Of a stretch of 64,000 nucleotides of DNA, positions 49,201-61,200 are shown piece after piece. The notes under the pieces were generated by a model. That model had not been told where the DNA came from. It saw only the letters and a program-made list of their open reading frames with translations, and searched no databases. How positions within the stretch are numbered: the stretch's first letter is position 1; each line of letters opens with the position of its first letter. The position numbers and the translations under genes were made by a program. Origin of the DNA: Symsagittifera roscoffensis (Eukaryota; Xenacoelomorpha; Acoela; Convolutidae); the NCBI RefSeq assembly GCF_963678635.1, contig NC_087065.1, positions 26,805,254-26,869,253 on the forward strand, written 5' to 3'.

Positions 49201-52200
49201 AAAAATATCGCCCTGACCCATATTTCCAGCTCACTCTTTCGAGAATGGTCGAAACAATTATCGGGCAGTCACATATGGCCCTAAAGTATCTGGAGCCGTT
49301 GTGATCTTCTGTTATGATATGAGGGTTTATGTGAACGAAAACTTTTCTGTGGTGATTCTTGATTCGCTTCAAAGTTGGAGTTCCTGAAGCTAAAACTATT
49401 CCAATTAGTTTTCAAGTTATTCCCTCTGGAAAGAAAACCTTGCACTTGTGGATTTTGTTGGACACATTAATTCCCCAGGCTATTTGTAACTCTTGCGATT
49501 AAACAGTTCAAATATCCATATTGGATTGGTTCAAAGTGCCGATGTCAGAGAAGCCGAAAATTATTCAATGTATGTTGATTCAACAGTAGAGAAGTCTAGC
49601 TTTAAAAGAAATTGTTAATTGCGACTCTAATCACGAGTCTTAAAGTATAGTTTTGGATAATCTTGGACTGAAACTCTTCGATACCGAACTTAAGTAAATA
49701 GAAATGACTTTCATTTCCGTATGTTCCGGCAACAAGTGTGCCGCTTGAATAATGATAAGATACTGTAAACAGAGATATTCACGTTTAATCTGCCGAGCTG
49801 GTTGGCAGGTTATTGATCTGCGTTACCAACTTAGTACTGCTGTCGAACTGGGTTAATGCGTGTTCCATACAGAAATTAGGAAAATAAAAACCGTTGCGTT
49901 GATTTCATAACTGTTATTTGAACTGTTATTTGCCATGTTCTAAAGTTCCCCGTTTTACATGTTCTGAAGATTTGGAGCCCCTCTCATGCGGAATGCACAA
50001 GGGGCTGTTTGGTCGGAGTACCTAATTATTTTCAAAATGAATGTCTAAATGTTGTGTAAGTTTGGATATCGAAAGCTTTTTTTAGTTTAGCCACCGGAAA
50101 TTCCACTTCCATGTTATAATGAGCAATAACCAATAAAAATTTGTTTCCAGTGTTCTGATTGTATAATTGTTTTTAATTTTTGCATGCAGAATTCGTAAAG
50201 GTGGGGCGATAACAATTATATAGTTGCCTCAAAGCAAAATTGGATAAACATGGATAATTGAAAAGCAAAATTTAGTTATCTTTTTTTTGGAACCAGGTTT
50301 TGAAATGCTCGAAAGGCTTTTGTGGTGATTGTATCCATTTATGTCATTGATTGATTTGTAAAGCTTGTCCGGAGATTTTCTGCTTAGAAGCCAAAAGGGG
50401 CGAAATTTGGTTCATCCACCATAATGCACTGTGTATTTTTTCATCATGCTGCTACACTATTGCCTAAAGCGTCAAGAGAATTTTTACGGCCATGATTTAC
50501 GAGGCATAAAATATATGATGAAATACAATTGTTTTCATGCACGAATTCTATCGCAATTTTCCATCAGGCAGGATAAGGTAACAAGTTTGAGTTCCTTTCG
50601 GTTCAAAACGAGCTGTTTCTGATACAAGACGTTCAAATGAAACCATTCCTTGTTTTGTCGTATTTTTAGGGGCAGCTCTTTCAGAGCAATGAAAAACAAA
50701 AAGCCTTTTGGTGTTCTTCCAAGATGAAATCTTTTTATTGTTATGAGTTGTGTAAAAAATAATCGAGCTTGTTCCCTTCTTGAAATGATTATTATCTCTA
50801 AATAGATATTGATTCTTCAATGTGTTTCTTGTCTTTGTAGTCAACATGAATAAAAAAAACCTGCGAATGCAAGTGTCTTATCGTGATTGGCAACAATGAT
50901 TTTTATACAGCTGATTCCTGCAATTTATGGGTTAGAGCTTCCATTAGTGCAAAAAAAACGACTGCTATCATATTTTTTTTCTTATTTCCCTGCTGATTTG
51001 GACAAATTTTTTTGTATACTATTTAAATTGCGTCCACTCTAAAAATCGAGGCCTGTTAGTTGGTTTTTTTAAAATTGACTGGTAGTGCTAATGCGTAATA
51101 ATAGACTTGCGTAACTTGGCAATTATGTAGACTCATAATTGGCGTGCGTCACTTGAGAAATTTTGTAGATTCAAACTTATACTCATTCATTTTTTCCCAG
51201 TATCGGTCATATTTTTGCTTGTGTATGCGAAGTGAAACTTGGCCTCTGTGTAAAATTTGTTCAGTGCATTTGTTTTGTCATTGTAAAATTTATGAAAAGT
51301 GCCTCACATTCAAATCAGTCAAGAAGATCAGTCAGATCAATAAATATCATCTTGACTGATTCACTTTCTCAAGCTCCGTCAATTTTTTCTCTTTAAAACA
51401 AAATTCGCCAAGGTTGGAAAATTTCAAAAAGTTGTACCCCCTATGAAAACCAAACGAAGATCTCAAATCTTCAGACTCGTACCACCCAGTGTCGGTTTTG
51501 AGACCAGCTGTCAACATTTTGGAATTTTCCCACCCTTTTCGCCCTTGATTCATCCCACCCTTACAATTTCTATCCAAAGCCGATCAGCAACCTGGCTTTT
51601 GTCCGATGCATTCAACAACTACATCTTTTTTCATTTTTGATTGTTTTTATCAGCGACGGTTTTAACCAAGAAAGGCTTACAAATAGTTCAGTCTTAGCCG
51701 CTATTGATTTATCAAAAGAATTTGACATATTGAACTATCGTACATTCCTGGATCTTCTTCATGGCATATAGCGGACCAGAAAGCTAATTAAAAGGTTGTC
51801 GAACTACCTGAGTGGGCCTCAATGAAAAACAATGCTCACTATATTGTTCACTATTTTCACTATATTGTGCTGTTCCACATTCGATCCGAATGTGAAATTG
51901 AACATCGCTAGGCAGTCCCTCGAGAAGCATCTCAAAATATTTGGTGTCTTCATTGACGCCTCCCTAATTTTCGCTGAACATTGAAACCGAACATCCGCTA
52001 AAGCCGCGCGTAGGATATCGATCTTAAAGGCTTCATCTGGTACTTCTTGGGGACAGTCCAAGGAAAGTTTACTGTTCACTTTTAAACTTTGGTTTCAAGA
52101 CCATCAAAAACCAATTTCAAATTACGCGAGCCCTGCCTGGTCCCACGAGTAAAATATCTTTAACAAACTGAAAATAGATCAAAAGGCTGCTTTCTGTATG

Positions 52201-55200
52201 ATAACGATGCACAAAAATGAGCGCTGTAAAAAAAATTATTCAAATTGTAAATTTTTTATATGGATCACCACCATCTAAAATTGATACTATCCTGTCCGAA
52301 ACTAATACCCTATGCCATTCTTAAATTATAGTGAACGAAGTTTTTTCTTCAACAATTTTAAATAGCCTCAAACGCAAATAAACTTTTGTAGCAGGCTATA
52401 CAGACGCACCACCCCTGAAATCTTACCACTGAAGAATTCCTCCCCGTTCCACTACGAGAACCCTTTCGATTTTGCTCGTTTTGTGAATCTTTTTGACTTT
52501 TCTCGAAAACTAACCTCTCAAATCTGATATTGTGAGTTCAATGGAGATTACGGGAAAGTAGAAATTCCCCTGCATCACCGAGTTTTCACAAAGTTTTTGG
52601 CACCAAAATTTATCACCTTCGGAAATGTCAAATTTTTGATTTTTTGACCGTTTTTCAAACTTTTCTCGAGAACTACCCTCCCAAATCTAAGTTTTTGGGT
52701 TCAATCGAAACTGCAGCTTGCGTGGATCGCTTCTGCATAATCTGCTACACTTTTTTTTACACAAAAATCTATGGTTCTCGAAAACGTCAAACTTTTGATT
52801 TTTGACCGTTTTTTGGACTTTTCTCGGTTGAATAGGTTTAGTCGAAACAATAGGTTGTTGAAAGCTTACTTTTATAATTGTCTATGTGCAGTTTGCTCAA
52901 GATAAAAGTCCTCAAAGCTGAGTTTTTGGGTTCCATCGAAATTAAAGGCTGCATGAATCTCTTCTGCATAAGCGGCTAGGCCCTATTTTTTCACACAAAA
53001 GGCTTTGATTCTCGGAAATTTCCATTTTTTGATTTGTTGGCCGTTTTTTGGACTTTTATCGCTAACTGTTCTGACAAATCTGATATTATAGGTTTAATAG
53101 AAACAACAGGTTGTTGAAAGCCTGCCTTTGTAATGGTCTATGCGCAGTTTGTTTAAGAAAAAAGTAGCGGCCTTCAAACAAGTCAAAGTTTTGAAACTGA
53201 CAGTTTGTTTTGTACACTTTGACTTTACGCGAAAACGACCGTGCAAATTCTCAGGTTGTCTTTGAGAGGTTAATTCAAGAAACCCAGTTTTGGGATTTTT
53301 CTCTGATTAAGCGACCACAACCTGCTTTTTACAGAAAAAATTTATGGATTTTGGAAAATCTTTTGACACTTTTTTAAAACTGTTGACCGTTTTTTCGAAT
53401 TTTTTTGTTTTCTTTTTAAATTTACGAAATCAAATCTGAGATGAAAAGTTCAATTGAATGAACTGGTTGCAATAATTGTTCCAGAAGTAGCGCTGGTTCC
53501 TTCATTTTTTGCAAGAGAAAGGTTATCTTGGGAAAATTGATTATCTCAAAATTTTTTTTATTCTTTTCACTTATTTTAGTAGAGAAACAACTAAGGTTTT
53601 GGGCTGAGTCCAATTTTTGAAATCACATGGATCGTACCGGATCAGTGTAGCAAGTTCATTCAATACTTAGCTTGTACCTCCATTTTTAAATGGGTCCCTA
53701 GTTGTTTTTGATCGAGATACATTAAAATTTTGATTCGCCCAGTCTGAACATTCAAAAAAAAAACCTTTTATGATCGTATTGTATCGTTTTTATGTTTCTG
53801 TTGTACTGTTTTTTATGTTTGTGTATATTGCAAGTGGTAGAAACAACAGATTGTTGAAAGCCTGCCTTTGTAATTGTCTATGCGCAGTTTGTTTAAGAAA
53901 AAAGTAGCGGCCTTCAAACAAGTCAAAGTTTTGAAACTGACAGTTTTTTTTGTACACTTTGACTTTACGCGAAAACGACCGTGCAAATTCTCAGGTTGTC
54001 TTTGAGAGGTTAATTCAAGAAACCCAGTTTTGGGATTTTTCTCTGATTAAGCGACCACAACCTGCTTTTTACAGAAAAAATTTATGGATTTTGGAAAATC
54101 TTTTGACACTTTTTTAAAACTGTTGACCGTTTTTTCGAATTTTTTTGATTTTTCTTAAAATTTACGAAATCAAATCTGAGATGAAAAGTCAATTGAATGA
54201 ACTGGTTGCAATAATTGTTCCAGCAGAAGCGGTGGTTCCTTCATTTTTTGCAAGAGAAAGGTTATCTTGAGAAAATTGATAATCTCAAAAAAAAAATTAT
54301 TCTTTTCTTTTATTTTAGTAGAGAAACAACTAAGGTTTTGGGCTTAGTCCAATTTTTGAAATCACATGGATCGTACCGGATCAGTGTAGCAAGTTCATTC
54401 ATTACTAAGCTTGTACCTCCATCTTTAAATGGGTCCCTAGTTGTTTTTGATCGAGATACACTAAAATTTTGATTCGCCCAGTCTGAACATTCAAAAAAAA
54501 CTTTTTTATGATCGTATTGTATCGTTTTTATGTTTCTGTTGTACTGTTTTTTTTATGTTTGTGTATATCGCAAGTGGTGCGAAGGTCAGCTTCGCCTCTG
54601 CGTAAGACAGCCAATTCTCGGAGCGCTTATTCGTACGTACGAATGAAAAGCTTAGAGTGGCATCAGAAATGAGGGTTTTCACCATGAAACTGTAAATCAT
54701 AGCCAAAACTTTGTCGACCCGCTTAGTTTGTGCCATACGAACAGTATCGAATCTAAGTGGCGAAATGCAAAATAAGCGTCATTGTGGAACGAGTTGCGCC
54801 CAAGTGGATTCGTATCTAGTCGAATTTATGTGGAGAGAGCGTCAAAACGTAAAAAACTGTAATCCATTAGCCCAAATTATAAAAAAAACTGCTCATTTTC
54901 GACCGACCCCATGAGCTTGCTTTCTATATTATTTAATAACTGAGTTAATTATATGTTGGTTTTGAGTTTTGCTTTTAATTTGAAATTTCTGACTACTTTC
55001 TTTTTGGGCGGTTTAGGTCATAAAATCCTCAAATTCTTGCAAATTTCTATCTTAAATTTTGTAAGAACTGTGAAGGATCCTTTTCATCTGTTTTTAGCCA
55101 AATTTGACGGCAAAGTTTTTATATTAGGAGTTAATTATTTCGATATTCTTTAGATCATCTTTGAAATGGAATTATGTGATCATGATAGCGGCTCTTAAAC

Positions 55201-58200
55201 GTACAGCACTCGTCTTCATAAGTGCCTGTCTGGTATCAGTTATTTCTAAGTCTATTTTCATTTACCGGGATCGGAATAGGTTAATTCGTCAATTTTGTGC
55301 AGTGTGCAGAATTGTCAATTGTACTCAATTTCAATTCGAATCTCCCGAACGAACGTTACCTTTTTGAAATATCTTTTGGGAATAAAGACGAGAGATAATT
55401 CAAAATTACATTAGTGCTAGTTTAATATGTATCGTATGAATTTTTGTGGCCTTTCATGAATTTTTGTGACCAATGCTGTCAATTCAATTTTTGCTCAAAT
55501 GTTAAATTAACTTGCCATAAACAGTTGCTCTTTTTGCTTAGTATTTGGTCAAAAGTGTAACTAGTGATAATATATTCGCCAATTTCCGGTTTTTTTTCTT
55601 CATTTTCTTGGTTCTTTTTCGCCTCTCTAACTCTCTGGAGAGTCAAGTCGTAAGCAGCTACTACCTGATAGTAATTTCGGCATAGCGCATAGCGGTAAGT
55701 TGTATATATTTCAGACCTGCTTTCTTCTTTTCACTTTAGAGGAGTAGCTAAAACTGTTCTAAATTGGGACGAGCTGTGATTGAAATAGTGATTCTGCTAC
55801 TTTAATTCCCTTTTACCGGTTCCTGTCTACTACCATAACCGAACTACTTCTTAATACTAGCAAAGGATAAATCCCTTCAAGGAAAAAGGAAATAAATAAA
55901 TGAGAGGTAGTGTTGCTCTTTTAGCTTTAAACGTGCTCCGACCAAAGAAGTAAATAATATTAAGTTTTGCGGACTAAAAGAGAAAGTTGTTTACTTTTAC
56001 TTGTTTTGCCATGGTATGGTATGGAAGCTGTTGTGTGTGTTCTGCTACAGAACCAGTAGGCTTAATGTCAGGGACACCCCTTGAATATTCCCTCATTGCT
56101 TCCTGAATACATAGTGTGTCTGCGTATACAAATGCAAGGACTGAATGATTGTGTTGTTTAGCTGAGCTCTGTCTATTTATCATTCTGAAATCCTGCCCTG
56201 TTTCACTTTTTCATGCACAATGCCGCAGACAGCGCCGCCGCCACGTAATGCAACCGTAACGCAACCTCATTTATGCCGAAAACACTATTTGTAGCTAAAT
56301 TTAACCCCTGCCTGTTAATCTGTGTCAAGAAGGCTTTGTTGAAAATCTGCGAGAAATGCATAAAAATGCAGTTTATGACCCAGTAAATTAAAAATAAATC
56401 AATAATTGATGTTCTAATTTACATATTCCAAAAATATGGAGCAATAAAAACAATCTGATTGTCAAACTCATGGTTTTGGAGGGTTTCAAGTGAACCAGCT
56501 CCAACATAGTTTAGGCAATGAAATTAGATTGAATAGTTGTTATTTGTGTGTGTGTGTGTTTCAGAAGATCATCGCGGGCAAGTCCTACTACCTGGCCAAA
56601 GAGATAGTGTCGACTGAGAGGACGTACCTGAAGGACCTCGAGGTCATCACTGTGGTGAGTGGAAAATAAATTTTTGCCGCAAAATTTATTAACATCGAGG
56701 AGCTATTGACTCAAAGTGACTTATACCTCGGTCAATTCTTTTAGCTCATATAGATATTTGTATCAGACCTGAAACGAAATAATTTCGGGGGGTGGCACTT
56801 CTTTCCGTCACGGATTTGAACCCCTAGCCCTCACTACCTAAAGCTTCCCCCTTTGGAAATGATTTACGACATACTTTCTTGCCCTCCGACCCTAAAATTT
56901 TCCTAAAGCGCCAATATGTACCAATTTTGAGGAGCACGCGCCCAAAAAATGCGATTTTTGTGTCAAACTTTAAGAAAAACTCCCAAATTTGCTTACGGCG
57001 AAGAAAGTTTTTTCAAGCTAGAATCCTTATGGTGTTTTCAGAGTGCGCGGAAGATCGATCTAAAAAGTCAACACATTTTTTTGAAAATGCGCCCCTCGAG
57101 AAAATCCTAGATCTGCCCTTGATATGGGTAGAATTGAGTTGTGTTTTGTGTAGGGGTTCCGTAAGGCTGTGCAGAGCAGTGGCAGTATGGCTGGTATAAG
57201 TGAGCTCAACTTCTTCAACTGCTTCTCGGACATCGCCGACTGCCACTCCTTCTTCCTCAAAGAGATCGAGAACAGAATCAACATTTGGTACACAATACTC
57301 ACACATTCTATCTCAATACTCAGCAAATCAATACTCACACACATTGTACTTTCCACGCATTTGTTCAATAAAAAGGGGCCAGAAGCTCAGATTTTGGTCT
57401 TTTATCAAAGTATTGGACGATAATTTGCTTGTTTTTGGCAAGCGTTACACACTAGTACATATGTGTGTATGGACGCTGTTGACACTTCAATAAAGAGAGG
57501 CTCGGCTATCGAATATTGATATAGTTCAATAATATCTGGTGACGAATTGTGACGAAGAGGTGGCCACTCTTCCCCCTTTTTAATCCGCCACCGAAACTAC
57601 ACTTCATTTTTCAAAGCCTTTTCTATACAACGTCACGTGGTTTTTAATTGACAATAGTCAGGAAAATGGAACCCTCTAATTACGTCTTAATGATACCTGA
57701 TCCCATAGAATGATTTTATTATAATTGGCTGTGATTAAAGATAGCTCACGCTCTACAAGAGTAACTTGGAATGGATGCCCGATTTTCCCCGCCAATGAAC
57801 GTCGGAGTCTTTTTCTGTTACACTCCGCACCTCATTTTACATTGACCTCTATGGCCCTCAATCTTTGATTCTAGGCCGTTAAAACAATACGTAGATGGCA
57901 ATGAACTGAGCAATGTTATTTTTTGTTCACTCTCCTCTTCTGTTTGACGCAAGAACAAAATGTAAACAAATCTTCATTTTAGTACAATGCGGGGGGTAAC
58001 AGAAGTACCTAATGTGAAATGCAAAATGTCTAATGTGGTTTTCGTGTGGTTCCAGGGACGGTGGTTCTAAGAGCACCAATGCGCCTCTGAAGGGGGATTA
58101 CCAGAGAGTGGGAGACATCCTCATGCGACATGTCAAAAATATATCCGTGAGATCATTCACCCCCTTACTCAATCTTTTCCCTAATCCATCTTTACTCTCC

Positions 58201-61200
58201 CTGTTTGGTTTGGTCGATGATACAGTAAGACCTTATTTCGAAGCATGATATGTTTAAAAAAAAACTGAACAATACAAGCTTTTTATTTTGGAAATCTTAG
58301 TTTAAACCATAGGCTGTAAACGTAACATCAATTAACAGAAGTCAGGACATCACAGTGACGTTTCTTAAAATTAAATCTAATAACTTTTACTAAAAGGAAA
58401 CATAAAATGTTATTGTTTTAATAAATTAAAATTTGAAACATGATCATCCAAGAATCTCATCTTATCATCAAATGAAAGACAATATTTCTGAGACTGGTTT
58501 TCAAAATGCAAGCACTGTTTTTTGTTCAGGCTCCCTATGAGTTGTTCTTGTCTCGCCAAGTGGAAATAATGGCCGAACTGGAATCGAATGTAGAGAGATC
58601 AGCCAAGTTTGAGGAGTGCTTCAAGGAGTTCGAACAGCAGAAGATTTGCTACCTGCCCTTCACCGCTTTTCTACTCAAGCCATCGCAGAGACTACTCCAT
58701 TATGAGTTCATGATGAAGAAACTGCTGCAGTTTTACCCCCCTGAGCACAGGGATTATGCCGAGTGCAAAATGGCAATGGAATATTTGACTCCGTTGATTC
58801 AACTGACCAATTCGTCTCTCGTGCAAATGGTAAGATCGATGAGTCATCACTTTGATGAAATTTCTGATGTACCAATTGGTCCATTTTCTGTATCATATCA
58901 TTACAGTTTAACGAATTTCCAATGATTCAGGTTTTATGAAGCAAGGTGGGCGTTAGAAAAAAATCATGTAGTGCATCTTTGAAATCTTAGAATTTTTGAC
59001 GATAGAATCAATCGTACAAAAGTTCTGTGAGTATTCTAAGATGAAAGAAATAGTTTCGAAATAATACAAGCTAACAGACAATTAATTGGTACTAAAGGAA
59101 TACAGAATATCTATCAGCGAGCATAAATTCGCAATGACATTGATTGTCAAGTTACTCAAGCAAGGTATATTTATTGATTAGGAGATGACTAGTTTAAAGC
59201 TCAAACAAAAAGGTTAAATTTTTTCTTTTTAGAATTTAACTCTTTGAAAAAAGATGCAGCTCATGATTTTTTTAGAAAGTTATCTCCACTCTGAAACTCG
59301 ACGTTTCAAATTGAGTTTGATTGCGTTTAATACTTTTGTATTCGTATTGATATGCCCCACCAGCATTTGAGATTTTGAGCTGTTTAAGTTGATGAGAAAT
59401 TGATCGTGTCTATCTGATGTGTATTTGCAGGAGCACAATCAGAAACTAGCAGAACTGCAACGAGACCTGTTAGGAGTGAAGAACCTGCAGAGCGAGGACA
59501 GGAGACTGGTGCGGGAGGGGTCTCTGTACAAGCAGAGCAAGAGCAGGAACAGATACCAGCAGAGGATGTTCTTCCTCTTCTCCGACACTCTCCTCTACAG
59601 CAGTCTGGGAGTCACTTCCACCAACCAGTTCAGAGTGCATGGCAGGATAGACCTCATCAATTGCAGTGTGAGTGTACAGCTACAGACACGGGGCATAGAA
59701 GTTGCATTTTTTAGTTTTCAAGCGATGAAATGAACGAAAATCCGTTCACGTTTCTGCCGTATTCGCTACTACTACAAAATATTCATGGTAGAAATTTCGA
59801 CATATGAAGGATGAGAAACTGTTTGTTTACACAAGCAAAGCTTGTATGATAGTATGAACTCTCTTTTTTTTCCAACCTAAATCGCAAATATTAGTGTTTA
59901 TTTTGAATGTGTTCTGTTATTGCAGTATGTGCATAAGATCAATAACCAGCTATTAAGTACAGCCAATGCTAAGGATATTAACACAGAATGTTATAATACA
60001 AATAACATTTTAGCTTCAAGGTATCATGGATCTCTAGCGTAGGGAGGTAAGGTAGGGAAGGAGAAATGCAACAAAATAAGAGGGTTTGAACCTAGGCAGG
60101 GTCGTATGTTTAAATGAACTTTTTCGTATACTAGTTAAAATGCGTCCGCTCTATAAATTGCGGCATGTTAGTTGGTAAATTTCTTGTTTTTTCAAATTGA
60201 CTGGTAAATTTCTTGTTTTTTCAAATTGACTGGTACTGCTAATGCGTCTTAATTGGCTTGCGTCCCCTAGCAATTATTCAGACTCATAATTGGCGTGCGT
60301 CACTTAAGAAATTATGAAGACTCAAAGGGTTACTCATTCAGTCTTTCCCAGTAGCGCTATCGGTCATTTCTGCTTGTGTATGTGAAGTGCAACTTCGCCT
60401 CTGCGTAGAATATAGCAGGATGAAAAAACCTATAAAAATTGTCCCAAGGGGTCCTCTTTGGCCATTTAATTAGAGGGCGTCAGAGAAAATCCCCGTAAAC
60501 AGCCGAAGCAGTTGAAACGTTGGACTTCAAAAGTTTTCGTTGAAAAACTATGGACCTAAGCTAGTCATCCATGTAGGTGTACCTTCACATAAGTAAGAAC
60601 TAAAACCTTTGTTAAGCTCTTAGACAGTAAAATGCCGAAATCTGAGTTAATTTTTATTTCATAGCTGAATTGTTTTTGTATTCTTTTGAAGCTAGGGGAA
60701 AACTAATATGAGAGCCTATCTTAAATATAAGCTTTCCCAAGAATTTTTTAAGTCCAAAGTTTCAAAATGCTTCTGTTCTCTCATTAAATGGCAAAACGAC
60801 TATTTGAAAACCACTTTTCACAGTTTATTCATCGGGCTATAATCTAATAAACAGGTTCACCCAGTTTATAGCGCAAGCTAGTTGTAGCAAGCGTTGTGTA
60901 ATAAATAGTACGGCTATTCTTTTTTCCCCACCCTAAGTCGCAAATTTTAGTGCCTTTTTTGATAGCACCTTTATGGATTTCGGATAGCATGTGCTTTGAC
61001 ATCCTATTAGTAATAAGTAAACACTGTTAATGCGTTTTTAACTCATCAAGTCAACCGAAAAAGCTAATGGTTTTAAACAACAGTACAATAATTAAAACTA
61101 TATTTCGTAAAACCTCCGACTCAAAATATCTCGCAGTTTTTTGAAATGCCTAATTGAAACATAATTTGGCTCTTTGCTGCCCATTTTTTTACATGCAAAG

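Larger units (their letters stand above)
48098..56564. other. FARP: FARP intron 9, repeat-rich, no gene seen
   Basis: About 8.5 kb. It holds a run of about 12 G at 48564, a family A fragment (48568-48800), a family C copy (about 51010-51260), a LINE relic (51640-52440), and degenerate tandem repeats (52450-54580). A TG dinucleotide run and TTTCAG precede exon 10. Confidence 0.6.

Noticed and set aside
50548-50847. 99-codon minus-strand frame in FARP intron 9
   Set aside because: No recognisable motif, no splice context, no similarity by eye to any family.
52450-54580. CRISPR-like or satellite array
   Set aside because: Units are long, degenerate and without regular spacers; a eukaryotic tandem repeat explains them.
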